Below the pieces are notes generated by a model. That model saw only the letters and a list, made by a program, of their open reading frames with translations, had not been told where the DNA came from and did not search any database. Source: Prochlorococcus sp. MIT 1341 (GTDB lineage Bacteria > Cyanobacteriota > Cyanobacteriia > PCC-6307 > Cyanobiaceae). Taken from it: 64,000 bases of DNA. Position numbers and translations under genes: made by a program. This document shows, piece after piece, positions 53,351-62,184 of the stretch; within the stretch, counting starts at the first letter, position 1; the number at the start of each line of letters is the position of its first letter. The stretch spans positions 682,001 through 746,000 of the forward strand of contig NZ_CP139304.1 in NCBI RefSeq assembly GCF_034092415.1, read 5' to 3'.

Positions 53351-53485
53351 TTGGATGGCGTTGAATGGAGGGAAGAATTCAAACAACTTAAAGGAACAAT
53401 TTCTGTAAAAGATTTAAAGCTCCTTAACAAAGGGGTAAAAACTATGTTGGATGCATGGAGGGTTGGTTCTCTCCACGAGGCATAA
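53351..53485 (+). CDS. Possible small protein (TTG start)
   Basis: A coding-looking frame ends at the TAA at 53483-53485: DGVEWREEFKQLKGTISVKD then LKLLNKGVKTMLDAW and VGSLHEA. It has no ATG. TTG at 53351 gives 44 residues; the frame is open to 53324, where ATT or ATA would be the only earlier choices. The composition (alternating charged and hydrophobic residues, two Trp) looks genuine. Function unknown. Confidence 0.4.
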   Translation: MDGVEWREEFKQLKGTISVKDLKLLNKGVKTMLDAWRVGSLHEA

Positions 53486-53690
53486 AAAAGATTAAAAAGA
53501 TGATCCCCCGGGGTTGAGATAAAAAACAACATGCCACAAATCAGTAAAAATTTTTTGTACGTAATATTTCTCTGAGCCTCTTTATATGGGAGAGGGGACT
53601 ACTCAATCAAGCGTACTATTTACAACATTCAGAGAATAAATTGGGACACAGAACATCGCTCGTCCTTTGGAAAGCTTAGCCAAAGAAATG

Positions 53691-53858
53691 TTATTTCCAT
53701 TTCCCAACAATGAATTTCAGGAAATCATCTACATCTTCATCAGGACAGCCTGAGCCTTCTTGCAGAGCTTGGCAAGCTCCTTTTATCTTGTCAAAAGACT
53801 CTTGAACCAACTCATTAGAAGAAATGGCCTGAAAATACTGATCATCAGAGAATGGCAT
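53691..53858 (-). CDS. Small acidic hypothetical protein
   Basis: 55 residues read directly: MPFSDDQYFQAISSNELVQE, then SFDKIKGACQALQEG and CPDEDVDDFLKFIVGKWK. It is a helical, acidic, soluble protein with two Cys. No known function. It lies between the small membrane gene and flavodoxin. The coding frame is intact, ends in TAA and has no competing frame. Confidence 0.6.
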   Translation of the reverse strand: MPFSDDQYFQAISSNELVQESFDKIKGACQALQEGSGCPDEDVDDFLKFIVGKWK

Positions 53859-54035
53859 TTATTGAAAAGTTTTCATCAAAACCAACCTAGAATAGCTTCC
53901 TATGGCAACTTTCATTTTGTAATCACTAATTTTTAACCCTACTTAGCTCTAGGCATAATTTAAAATGAGTTCGCTGGACCATTAGAAACAAGGGCTCCTC
54001 AAGACCCACTAGAGGCTAAACAAACTAATACTTTT

Positions 54036-54560
54036 TCAAGTCAGTCCTGGTATCTCTTTTTTCAAGGCCTCTGCCCACCTAATTAAGCGATCATCGGTTA
54101 GATCTGACTCTCCATCTTCATCTAATGGAAGACCACAGAAAAGTTCACCTATAGCACTTTTGGAATCATCAAAAGTATAATCACTTGTTCTCACATAGCC
54201 AACCATAGTCGCTCCAGCCTTCTTAAAAAAAGAATGCAATTCTTCCATAGCATCACAAAAGTTCTCTGTATAAGTAGATGAATCTCCTAATCCAAATATT
54301 GCTACCCTCTTTCCATGCAGATTTAACCCACCAATCTCTTCAAGCATTGCATCCCAAGCAGTTCCAGACCTTTCATAGTCGGCTCCTGTATTCCAAGTTG
54401 GTATTCCACAAATGATGGCATCTAAATTGTTAAATTCATTAAGATCTGAAAGATCCGCCAGATCCTTTGGAGAGTTACAATTACTCAGGAGTCCATGAAG
54501 CCTTTCTGCTATATCCTCAGTTTTACCAGTCGTTGTAGCAAAGTAAATTCCTATAGTCAT
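54036..54560 (-). CDS. isiB: Flavodoxin
   Basis: 174 residues from the ATG at 54560 (a longer frame begins 15 bases upstream). The FMN phosphate loop is IGIYFATTTGKTEDIAERL, and the isoalloxazine contacts are in CGIPTWNTGADYERSG and GLGDSSTYTENFCDAMEEL. It is a long-chain flavodoxin that replaces ferredoxin under iron limitation. A small membrane gene and the pcb antenna lie divergently beside it, in keeping with an isiA/isiB-like iron-stress locus. An iron-stress role here is inference. Confidence 0.94.
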   Translation of the reverse strand: MTIGIYFATTTGKTEDIAERLHGLLSNCNSPKDLADLSDLNEFNNLDAIICGIPTWNTGADYERSGTAWDAMLEEIGGLNLHGKRVAIFGLGDSSTYTENFCDAMEELHSFFKKAGATMVGYVRTSDYTFDDSKSAIGELFCGLPLDEDGESDLTDDRLIRWAEALKKEIPGLT

Positions 54561-55167
54561 TGATTTAAAAATCACTAATTATTTCTAAGCGAAGATACCA
54601 TTACTTGTAAAGCTCTGACATCACTTGGTCTGGTTATATTTGATACATTGTAAGGTTAATTGTTATTAAAGGTTCCGTAAATATGTCGTCTTAGCTTGAA
54701 CAGTTAGCAAATATACCGATCCAAAACAGAAGTCTATTTCTACCAACTTCTTAATCAGGATGGAGGCAGAGCCACCCCCCTTTTAGCCATACTTCGTGCA
54801 CGCATAATAGTTACGACCAAGGGTATGCCAATAAGAAAATGAAAAATAGCTATTAAATATAGCTCAATCTTATCCTGACCCATGAAATCAATCTCATTAC
54901 TGAGCAAGATCCTAAGAGGCGAGAAAAAGATTTCCTCAACAGATAAATAGTTTGAAAAGAAGGTGTTAAAAAAATCACATTATCATGCTTCATATCTTCC
55001 TATTATCAATTCCTCCAAGTCGCTAAGGATAGAAAACACATGTTCATGTAACTGATGATCTTAAAACTATTTTCATAAGGAACATGCTCAATACGCGATA
55101 TTAAGAGAGCAAAAAATACTGACCATTAATTAATAAGTTGATCAAGTCCTATACATGTGTCTACCTC
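54561..55167. promoter_or_regulatory. Divergent region between flavodoxin and pcb
   Basis: About 600 bases that must carry both promoters. It contains one small minus-strand gene (54755-54883, listed separately). No clean Fur-type palindrome was found by eye. A frame directly upstream of pcb is open for ten codons but is not part of the conserved protein. Confidence 0.4.
54755..54883 (-). CDS. Small single-pass membrane protein beside pcb/isiB
   Basis: 42 residues: MGQDKIELYLIAIFHFLIGI, then PLVVTIMRARSMAKRG and VALPPS. One membrane helix (about 8-27) is followed by a basic tail, the shape of small photosystem or cytochrome subunits, but it matches none I know (not PsbM, PsbT, PetG, PetL, PetN, PsaI or PsaJ). 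It lies between flavodoxin and Pcb genes, which suggests a role in the same response. Confidence 0.5.
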   Translation of the reverse strand: MGQDKIELYLIAIFHFLIGIPLVVTIMRARSMAKRGVALPPS

Positions 55168-56223
55168 GTGCAGACCTACGGAAATCCAAACATTACCTAC
55201 GACTGGTACGCCGGAAACTCAGGAGTCACTAACCGCTCAGGGAAATTCATCGCCGCCCATGCGGCCCATGCTGGCTTAATGATGTTCTGGGCTGGTGCAT
55301 TTACTCTATTTGAATTAGCTCGCTATGACGCAGCTATACCAATGGGTAATCAGGGCCTAATTTGTTTACCCCATCTTGCAACCCTTGGTATTGGCGGAAT
55401 AGAAAATGGTGTGATCACTGACTTTTATGAATGCACAGTAATCGGTGTATTGCATCTTATTTTCTCAGGCGTCTTGGGTGCTGGAGGACTGCTCCACTCC
55501 TTGAAGTTTGAAGGGAACCTTTCAGAGGCAAATGGTCGTCCTAAAAAGTTTGACTTTAAATGGGATGATCCCGACAAGTTAACCTTTATACTTGGCCATC
55601 ATTTAATTTTCTTAGGCCTTGGCGCTACTCAATTTGTTGAGTTTGCAAAATATCATGGGATTTGGGATAGCGCTAAAGGTGTTGTCAGAACAATTGAGCC
55701 AAATCTAAGTTTTGCAGCTGTTTGGAATCATCAAGCTGATTTTTTATCAATAAGCAGCTTGGAAGATGTAATGGGTGGGCATGCAATTATTGCCTTGATC
55801 ACAATCGCTGGAGGAGCCTTCCATATTGCTACCAAGCAATTTGGTGAATACACCTCTTTCAAAGGAAAAGGTCTCCTCTCGGCAGAATCAGTACTGTCCT
55901 ACTCCCTAGCAGGAGCAGGCTATATGGCACTAATTGCGGCATTTTGGTGCTCAACCAATACAACTGTTTACCCAACAGAGTTCTATGGAGAAGTTCTAAA
56001 GTTGAATTTTGAATTCTTTCCATATTTCACCGATACTGCTCAGGGCCTCACTGGGGAGGCTCATACTGCTCGTGCATGGCTAGCAAATGCGCATTTCTTT
56101 CTTGGGTTCTTCTTTATACAAGGCCATCTATGGCATGCTTTACGAGGCATGGGTTTTGATTTTAAAAGAATAAGCAAAGCTCTTGATAATTTTGACACTG
56201 CAAAGATTACAGCAGGAGATTAA
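55168..56223 (+). CDS. pcb: Chlorophyll-binding antenna protein Pcb (IsiA/CP43 family)
   Basis: 351 residues from a GTG at 55168, which gives the conserved family start MQTYGNPNITYDWYAGNSGV; ten open codons upstream are not conserved. Six membrane helices carry His ligands for chlorophyll, for example in SGKFIAAHAAHAGLMMFWAG, LGHHLIFLGLG and GGHAIIALITIAGGAFHI. Pcb proteins form the divinyl chlorophyll a/b antenna of Prochlorococcus around photosystems. The copy beside flavodoxin is plausibly the iron-stress form, by analogy with isiA-isiB. A strong hairpin terminator follows. Confidence 0.95.
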   Translation: MQTYGNPNITYDWYAGNSGVTNRSGKFIAAHAAHAGLMMFWAGAFTLFELARYDAAIPMGNQGLICLPHLATLGIGGIENGVITDFYECTVIGVLHLIFSGVLGAGGLLHSLKFEGNLSEANGRPKKFDFKWDDPDKLTFILGHHLIFLGLGATQFVEFAKYHGIWDSAKGVVRTIEPNLSFAAVWNHQADFLSISSLEDVMGGHAIIALITIAGGAFHIATKQFGEYTSFKGKGLLSAESVLSYSLAGAGYMALIAAFWCSTNTTVYPTEFYGEVLKLNFEFFPYFTDTAQGLTGEAHTARAWLANAHFFLGFFFIQGHLWHALRGMGFDFKRISKALDNFDTAKITAGD

Positions 56224-56246
56224 CGTTTAAACCCCGATTTCCCAAG

Positions 56247-56299
56247 GATCTATGCAATAAAAAACCCCACAGATTGTGGGGTTTTTTATTGCATAGATC
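56247..56299. terminator. 25-base perfect hairpin terminator
   Basis: The arm at 56247-56271 and its exact reverse complement at 56275-56299 flank a three-base GAT loop. The stem contains a CCCCACA core and A/T runs on both sides, so it can stop transcription from both directions: pcb from the left and the small gene at 56363-56524 from the right. Confidence 0.92.
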
Positions 56300-56362
56300 A
56301 AAGTAAATCTGAAATCAATAATCAGAAACTTGGGGGCCTAAAACAATTTACTTAAAAACATC

Positions 56363-56524
56363 TTATTTAAGGTAAGGAGAAGAGTTGGTACCTTGCCCAT
56401 CATTATCCTGCTTACCACCTATAGCAAATACAGCAAAACCGATCAAACCTAGAACCCCAAGAATTGGAGCAGATAAACTGGTAATAGCTGCTGGAGCTCC
56501 AGAGGACAATGATAAAAACAGCAT
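56363..56524 (-). CDS. Small hydrophobic membrane protein converging on pcb
   Basis: 53 residues read directly: MLFLSLSSGAPAAITSLSAP then ILGVLGLIGFAVFAIGGKQ and a polar tail ending NSSPYLK. There is one strong helix (about 18-38) and a Gly/Ala-rich start. It resembles small thylakoid proteins in general style but matches no named subunit. It shares the bidirectional terminator with pcb. Confidence 0.55.
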   Translation of the reverse strand: MLFLSLSSGAPAAITSLSAPILGVLGLIGFAVFAIGGKQDNDGQGTNSSPYLK

Positions 56525-56986
56525 TGAATTAAAGATTAATTAACCCTCAAATCATGGATCAAAAAGCAGTCTATTTAAGCAGTTTTGAATCAAATGAAAC
56601 TACAATGTGGCATTTAATACATGATATTGTCTTTTCTTGGCAAGCATAATTTGCCCTAGAAATCTCAATAATATAAAAGCTATTTTTTTCCTATATAGCT
56701 ATTCAGGATATATAGGAATAACTTTACTAAAAATGTCTGTACTTCTTATTAATGTAACTGCTCATTATTAACTCGATCAAGGGGGTTTACAAGAAAAGGA
56801 CTATGTCTATGAAGGACTTTATTATGAGAAAAGGCTCATGCAACCACGCCTTTAAAATATATAAATGACGCAAATAGCAAAAGATCGAGGTAATGAGCGA
56901 TGAAAAGCATATAACGTGAAATAAAAAGATAAATTTTTAGCCAAGTATATCAATTTTCCTAAGCCAAGCTTTAGAGAAATTTAATT
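56525..56986. other. 462-base intergenic region
   Basis: AT-rich spacer between the small membrane gene and the putative lipoprotein, both on the minus strand. It should contain the promoter of the former. No gene, tRNA or clear hairpin recognised. Confidence 0.4.
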
Positions 56987-57535
56987 TTAATAGAGGAATC
57001 TTTGCTTCACAATTAACTTAGGCATTTCAGAAGTAACAACTCTTGCGGCTTCATCAATCAAATATTCCTTTCCTAAAACAACATTTATGTCAGAGGCGTC
57101 GTTCTTACAAAGCCTTCGCTCATAAACGAGCCATTTATAGCCAATAGAGCTAACTTCCTGGTTTGGGGATATCTTGCTTTCAGAACCTCCTGAAGACAGC
57201 AAAGGCAACTTAAAAGCCATCTCATCATCACCCTTGCGATAACTTGGATCATCCTTCGGAATATTACTAGTGCCCGTCAATTCAATTGGCACTGAGGGAG
57301 CTGCTTTTTGGTCACGGTTTGAAAGTCCAAACTGATCAACTTTTAACTCCCAAGTACCACCCTTGCTTCTCCAGGAACTGCATGCAGAATAAGCCTCTCC
57401 TTTAGAAGAATAATATTCACCTTTAATCTTTTTGGTTTTACTTCTAATTGAAACAGTGTCAGAGGTCGCACAACCAGCAACCAGCCCTAGCACTGAAGGG
57501 AAGATAAGTACGGCAATAAGTAGTTGTCTCATCAT
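56987..57535 (-). CDS. Putative lipoprotein
   Basis: 182 residues from the ATG at 57535. The lipobox LVAGC follows the hydrophobic stretch LLIAVLIFPSVLG, predicting a diacylglyceryl Cys anchor. The mature part has SSWRSKGGTWELK, a Cys in CSSW, and RRLCKNDASD, with beta-rich spacing. No domain recognised. An upstream ATG at 57550 would add five residues before the basic start MMRQ, which seems less likely. Confidence 0.6.
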   Translation of the reverse strand: MMRQLLIAVLIFPSVLGLVAGCATSDTVSIRSKTKKIKGEYYSSKGEAYSACSSWRSKGGTWELKVDQFGLSNRDQKAAPSVPIELTGTSNIPKDDPSYRKGDDEMAFKLPLLSSGGSESKISPNQEVSSIGYKWLVYERRLCKNDASDINVVLGKEYLIDEAARVVTSEMPKLIVKQRFLY

Positions 57536-57805
57536 AAAACTGAAAAGCAAAACTAATTTTGCACTAGTGCTCAGAGAAAGTGCAAAACCTAAGAAAGTAT
57601 ATCCAAGAAAGGCTTCTCAAATTCTAGCAATCTTTTTAGCAAAGCCTCGGCCAAAAGCATTCAAGGGGTTTAAAACAAATCCAGGGTCAAGCATAGGGTA
57701 AATACCTACTCCAAAGAAGATCTCAAAAATCAATACTTGTATGGAAATTGTTGCCAATAAGGGTGGTTCCTATCAAATTAAATTTAATGTTCATTCAAAT
57801 TTATT

Positions 57806-58171
57806 TTGTTTAGGATTCCCAATCGTTCCAAACCTGCTATTACCAGATTGCTAATTGGCGCAAGCCTTGTCATTATTGGCTGCGAATCAAATCGCGAAAA
57901 CAAAAGTCAGGATGTCTCCCAAAAAAGCAAAATAGAAGTGTCAAAACCAACACTAGATAAGGGAATCACCTCTAAAAAAATAATCCTACCTAAAAAAATA
58001 ATCATGCCTAAAAAAACAATTACGTCAAAAGTAATTTCAGAACCTAGGACAAAGATTGCAGAATGGTTAAATCCATTAGCCTCAAGAAATAAAGCTTCTA
58101 TAAAAAGTCTCGGATTCGGAAAGGATTATTGCTGGGAAATGGTTTATGGGCAAAAATGCATAATAAAATGA
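57806..58171 (+). CDS. Small putative lipoprotein with lysine/isoleucine repeats
   Basis: 121 residues with a TTG start at 57806. After a basic N-terminus comes LLIGASLVIIGCES, a plausible lipobox (VIIGC). The middle carries three imperfect repeats KKIILP, KKIIMP, KKTITS, very basic. The C-terminus has two Cys (DYCWEMVYGQKCIIK) that may form a disulfide. No known family. It precedes the tautomerase gene on the same strand. Confidence 0.5.
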   Translation: MFRIPNRSKPAITRLLIGASLVIIGCESNRENKSQDVSQKSKIEVSKPTLDKGITSKKIILPKKIIMPKKTITSKVISEPRTKIAEWLNPLASRNKASIKSLGFGKDYCWEMVYGQKCIIK

Positions 58172-58265
58172 TCTCTAATTATTGAATTTAATTTCAGCCT
58201 GCCGAATCCAAAAGGTATTAAGCACAAGAAAAGATATCCTTATGAGCCTAGTTTTACTCTTGTCA

Positions 58266-58604
58266 ATGCCTTTAATTAACCTTCGAACATCAGTTAGTAA
58301 TCTAGAACAGCCCGAAGAAATACTCCAAGCCTTGTCTCAAGAATTATCGCTCCTAACAGGCAAGCCTGAAAGATATGTGATGACTTCTCTAGAGACAGGT
58401 GTCCCAATGACATTCGCCGGCACAAATGATCCCTGCTGCTATGTTGAAATTAAATCAATTGGAGCCATTGATCCAAGCAGAATGTCATCTTCATTTTGCA
58501 GATTAATTGAATCAAAAACAAATATTCCAAGCGATAGGATATACATAGGGTTTGAAGATGTGCCCCCAAATCTTTGGGGATGGAATGGCAGATCATTCGG
58601 ATGA
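58266..58604 (+). CDS. MIF-superfamily tautomerase
   Basis: 112 residues when started at the ATG at 58266, giving MPLINLRTSVSNLEQPEEIL; the Pro after Met is the catalytic base of the family, so this start is decisive although the frame is open further upstream. Other motifs are SLETGVPMTFAGTNDPCCYV and RIYIGFEDVPPNLWGWNGRSF, which match macrophage migration inhibitory factor, including the YIxFxDV strand. It likely has phenylpyruvate-type tautomerase activity; its natural substrate is unknown. Confidence 0.88.
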   Translation: MPLINLRTSVSNLEQPEEILQALSQELSLLTGKPERYVMTSLETGVPMTFAGTNDPCCYVEIKSIGAIDPSRMSSSFCRLIESKTNIPSDRIYIGFEDVPPNLWGWNGRSFG

Positions 58605-58779
58605 TTGATGCTAATTCAAAGTAGTAAAATTTCTCATGATTTATAAGTTTTTTTTTTAGACGCAGAAGGACTAGATTAGCGTTTGGTTGAATTCACAGAG
58701 TCTGGAAAATTAACTTATCAAAGCTTTATTTAGAAAACCAAAAAGATTCTTAGGAATTTCTACAGTCTGAAAAGAATTT

Positions 58780-59040
58780 TCAATATGAATCCAAACCTGC
58801 TACGAAAGGGAAAACTTGATCGTCCCCAAAGACCTCCTTCATGCTCATTTCATCTCCAGAAACATCTTCATTTTTTAAATTTTCCCCGTCCTTGAATTGC
58901 TCCATAGGGTTTCCAAGAAGACTCTTGCCATCTTGACTTAAAGGAAGGTTCTGAGCTCCACTCACCCCTGCAAATAACATTACAGCAAGCATTAGTGAAC
59001 AAAGATAAAAAGATAAAGCTTCAAATATTTTCTTTGGCAC
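58780..59040 (-). CDS. Small secreted acidic protein
   Basis: 86 residues. The signal peptide is ALSFYLCSLMLAVMLFAG, with cleavage probably at VSGA. The mature part is acidic and Met-rich (GNPMEQFKDGENLK, DEMSMKEVFGDDQVF), likely disordered. No motif or family recognised. It is convergent with the tautomerase gene across about 175 bases. Confidence 0.55.
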   Translation of the reverse strand: MPKKIFEALSFYLCSLMLAVMLFAGVSGAQNLPLSQDGKSLLGNPMEQFKDGENLKNEDVSGDEMSMKEVFGDDQVFPFVAGLDSY

Positions 59041-59843
59041 AAGCTTTTTCGAAAGAGACTTTAATTTACCAGTATTTCAAGCCTATCAAGAACATCCGGT
59101 GCCTGCAATTCTTTGAGCTCTTCAAAGCCAGAGCGCCTAGCCTCGCCGGGGGTGGTGGAACTACTCCCTTATCAAGGAATGTGGCTACCGCTGAACTACA
59201 AGGCTTTTTGAAGGTGTGCCGGGTTGCCCCACACCTACAAGCCTTGCGACACAGTTGTGTGCCTAGTGATTAGCCAACTTAGGCCAATTTCAAGTGAGAC
59301 CAAATCTTTCTTTAGAGAGTGCTGGGTTCTGTTTTGAGTCCTCTTTTAGCTGGGTATAGGCCAAATTGGAACGCACTTAATTCCAAACAGGGGTTTTAAG
59401 ATGAGATCGTGATCAGGAGGTTTATTGAGGAGGAAATTCAATCCAAAAGGATTTCTTCTGGGTCGAGCTGGACGTTATACGTAGCTAAATGGCTTTCACT
59501 TAAAGGGCTCAATACAGACATAGCCTCGTAGTAGGTGTAAACCGATAATCCGAGATAGCAAAGGATTCATGCTGCCAGTCATGAATACTGGTGATCAAAG
59601 CAAACGAGATGCTGTTCGTTAGGCATTGCAAAGACTTTGCTTTCTTTAGGGGGTTAGAACTGCCTATTTCTTTTGCGTATCCGAGCTAGGTGAAGCATGC
59701 ATGGCAGCATTTCCTGGATAAATCAAAGGTAATTAAAGCAGCAATGTTATATTGATAATTTTTTTACTTTTCTTATTCCAAACCGGCTGGTAAATCCCTT
59801 CATTTAACAGTTAGATTCAAAGTCATTGATAAAGAGGGATGTA
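59041..59843. other. About 800-base region: structured and decayed sequence
   Basis: No intact gene is certain here. A nested hairpin lies at 59200-59246 (outer CAAGGCT/AGCCTTG, inner AGGTGTG/CACACCT). A GTG-start frame at 59409-59531 reads VIRRFIEEEIQSKRIS and on for 24 more residues, which looks protein-like but ends in two stops. Further fragments around 59580-59640 (MNTGDQSKRDAVR) end in stops. It may be remnants of genes or an untranslated RNA before the glycosyltransferase gene. Confidence 0.4.
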
Positions 59844-60998
59844 ATGTCTCAAGCTGATTCAGTTGAGATCTCATTTGTAATTCCATGCTTGAATGAGGCA
59901 AGAACTCTTAAGAGTGTTTTGCTAACCTGTCATAATGCAGGTAAATATTCATTATCATATGAAATCATTGTTGCAGACAATGGCAGTGATGATGGATCCA
60001 TAGAAATCGCTCAAGAAAATAACGCAAAAGTCATTCATGTTAAGACAAAAGGTTATGGTGCGGCTGTAAAGGCTGGGGTCACTAATTCGAAAGGTAAATA
60101 TGTAGTAGTGGGTGATGCTGATTCAACATATGACTTTAATGACTCAATTAGAATGATAGAAAGTTTACGTACGAATAAATATAATTTGGTAATGGGTAAT
60201 AGATTTGGGCGAATAGAGAAAAATGCCATGCCATTTCTTCATAGATATTTAGGAAACCCAGTCCTTACTGCAATTGGAAACGTTCTTTTTGAAGCAAATG
60301 TCAATGACTTTTATTGTGGACTAAGAGCATTTAAAAGAGAAGACATCTTAAAGTTGAATTTGAAATCTGACGGAATGGAGTATTGCTTCGAAATGATCAT
60401 AAGGTCTTGCCTAGCAGGGTACTCTATTTTCGAGGTGCCAGCGAAGTTACGAAGAGATCACCCTGATAGAAGTCCGCATCTGCGAACTTGGAGAGATGGT
60501 TGGAGAACAGTTAAATTTATGTTTTCATTTAGTCCAAAATATTCCTACTTCCCTTTGTCATTAGTTTTTTGTTTCTCTTCATTAATATTACTTGTAGTAA
60601 ACCTTCTAGAAAGTGATCCATTTTCTGGAAGTAATACTTTATCTCTAAGTGTAGTCTTATATGCATGCGGACTTTGGACATCATCAGAATACATAAGCTC
60701 CAGACTTTTATTGGCGACAAAAATTCAGCATCGTCATTCATTCTTTTCAGAATTACTATTCAAATTTGTTCGATCACGTTCTTTCTTGGATAAAGCTTTT
60801 CAATTAATTTCTGTGTTATTACTACTCTCAGTTAGCATCGTTGGAATTCTCTTTTATAATTCAGATAGTAAGTTCGTATACTTAACTCAAAGAGTACCTC
60901 AATTAAGCTTTTATGTATCTATGATATTAGCAACTACGGCATTATACCTTTACCTTGTGGCAACTAAGATATCTACATTTTCGTGGATTAATGAATGA
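59844..60998 (+). CDS. Glycosyltransferase family 2 (DPM1/DPG-synthase-like) with membrane C-terminus
   Basis: 384 residues from the ATG at 59844, chosen over the TTG at 59826 because GAGGGA lies seven bases before it. Motifs are FVIPCLNEARTLKSVLLTC, VADNGSDDGSIEIAQ, GYGAAVKAGV, the metal-binding DADSTYDF and DFYCGLRAFKRED. A basic QRRDHPDR-like block (LRRDHPDRSPHLRTWRDGWR) follows. From about residue 235 three or four membrane helices anchor it. It resembles dolichol/polyprenyl-phosphate mannose-type synthases and probably builds lipid-linked sugar for surface glycan. Confidence 0.88.
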   Translation: MSQADSVEISFVIPCLNEARTLKSVLLTCHNAGKYSLSYEIIVADNGSDDGSIEIAQENNAKVIHVKTKGYGAAVKAGVTNSKGKYVVVGDADSTYDFNDSIRMIESLRTNKYNLVMGNRFGRIEKNAMPFLHRYLGNPVLTAIGNVLFEANVNDFYCGLRAFKREDILKLNLKSDGMEYCFEMIIRSCLAGYSIFEVPAKLRRDHPDRSPHLRTWRDGWRTVKFMFSFSPKYSYFPLSLVFCFSSLILLVVNLLESDPFSGSNTLSLSVVLYACGLWTSSEYISSRLLLATKIQHRHSFFSELLFKFVRSRSFLDKAFQLISVLLLLSVSIVGILFYNSDSKFVYLTQRVPQLSFYVSMILATTALYLYLVATKISTFSWINE

Positions 60999-61056
60999 AA
61001 CAATTGAGACTTAGAACTCAGGGTCGCCAAAAATTAATCCATTGATTACCTCTATA

Positions 61057-62184
61057 TCAACATATATTATGCTTGAGTTTTAGGATACTGCTTATTTTCT
61101 CAAGTGCATCATATATATTATCTAGCTTGCCTCCTATTATTGAATACATACCAGGAATTTGAGCTTCTTCTCTGACGAGTATAGGCCTTCCATCGTCCAT
61201 CTCATTTTGCTTTAAAACAGTTCGTACATCAAAAATTGAACTTACATAGTTACATTTACTTAGGCAAGGAATATATCTAGAGGCATCTCGTAAGATTCTA
61301 TCTATTCTGGTTTCTTTTGAATATGAAGAAAGTACTTTATATGGGCAAATTTCTGATCTTTCGTCCCAATGAAGATGTGGTGAATATCTTACATGATAAA
61401 TACTATGGCAATTATGAGCTGGAAAAGGCATAACTGAAAAGAACGGCCCATCCATAATTGTTATGCCAAGATCAGAAATCTCTAAAGGAACATCAAGAAG
61501 TGCCATCTCTACGATCTCATGCTTTAACTCTGTATTAGAATTACAATTGTTTTCCATTACTTTATTAATCCCACTATAAGTACAATTGATAACAATGTTT
61601 GTATGGTTTACTACACTCTGACCTTTAGAGGTTATAGCATGTAGCCTTATACCTTCTGATTCACTATTAAATACTTTTAGAATTCTATGGTTCAAATATA
61701 ATTTGACATTAAGATCATTAATTTGCTTATAGATAGATTTACGGATCTCATTTACGTCAAAAGCATATTCTTGTACTTTATAGATATTTTGGATCAACTT
61801 CCTATTAAATAATCCAAGGATATTGTCTTTAGCTTGTTCAATTGGGGCACCTATCTTTTGGTAAAAACGTTCATATTGTTTAGAATTTACTTTAGAGTTT
61901 CTTCTTGCTATCGCGTAATATTTAGAGAAATCACTTTTGATGCCAGAAGGCCAGTCATTGGTAAACCTTTGAAAGTTGATATGTGATCTATATGCGGTTG
62001 TAAAGCTTCTTGGGTAATGATATCCATTGTGAACTCGCGCCTGATTTACATATGAGGCTCTTAATAAAAGGTCGGATTCCTTTTCATAAATAGATACGTC
62101 TTTTAGACCTAAGAATTTTCTTAAGTACAATGCTATAGAACAACCATAGAATCCCCCACCAATTATGCATACTTTATAAGTCAT
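61057..62184 (-). CDS. FAD-dependent oxidoreductase (DAO-like)
   Basis: 375 residues. The dinucleotide-binding start is YKVCIIGGGFYGCSIALYLR, followed by the acidic strand end DVSIYEKESDLLLRAS. Near the C-terminus is PILVREEAQIPGMYSIIGGK, the second FAD loop. It resembles D-amino acid oxidase-type or glycan-locus FAD enzymes; the substrate is unclear. Its 5' end overlaps the downstream-map glycosyltransferase gene by 11 bases, so the two are an operon on the minus strand. Confidence 0.85.
   Translation of the reverse strand: MTYKVCIIGGGFYGCSIALYLRKFLGLKDVSIYEKESDLLLRASYVNQARVHNGYHYPRSFTTAYRSHINFQRFTNDWPSGIKSDFSKYYAIARRNSKVNSKQYERFYQKIGAPIEQAKDNILGLFNRKLIQNIYKVQEYAFDVNEIRKSIYKQINDLNVKLYLNHRILKVFNSESEGIRLHAITSKGQSVVNHTNIVINCTYSGINKVMENNCNSNTELKHEIVEMALLDVPLEISDLGITIMDGPFFSVMPFPAHNCHSIYHVRYSPHLHWDERSEICPYKVLSSYSKETRIDRILRDASRYIPCLSKCNYVSSIFDVRTVLKQNEMDDGRPILVREEAQIPGMYSIIGGKLDNIYDALEKISSILKLKHNIC

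Noticed and set aside
53320-53532. 70-residue minus-strand frame
   Set aside because: It overlaps the coding-looking plus-strand frame at 53351-53485 and its own sequence lacks domain-like composition.
58995-59273. 92-residue plus-strand frame
   Set aside because: It overlaps the signal peptide of the secreted protein on the other strand and reads through the nested hairpin; composition is not convincing.
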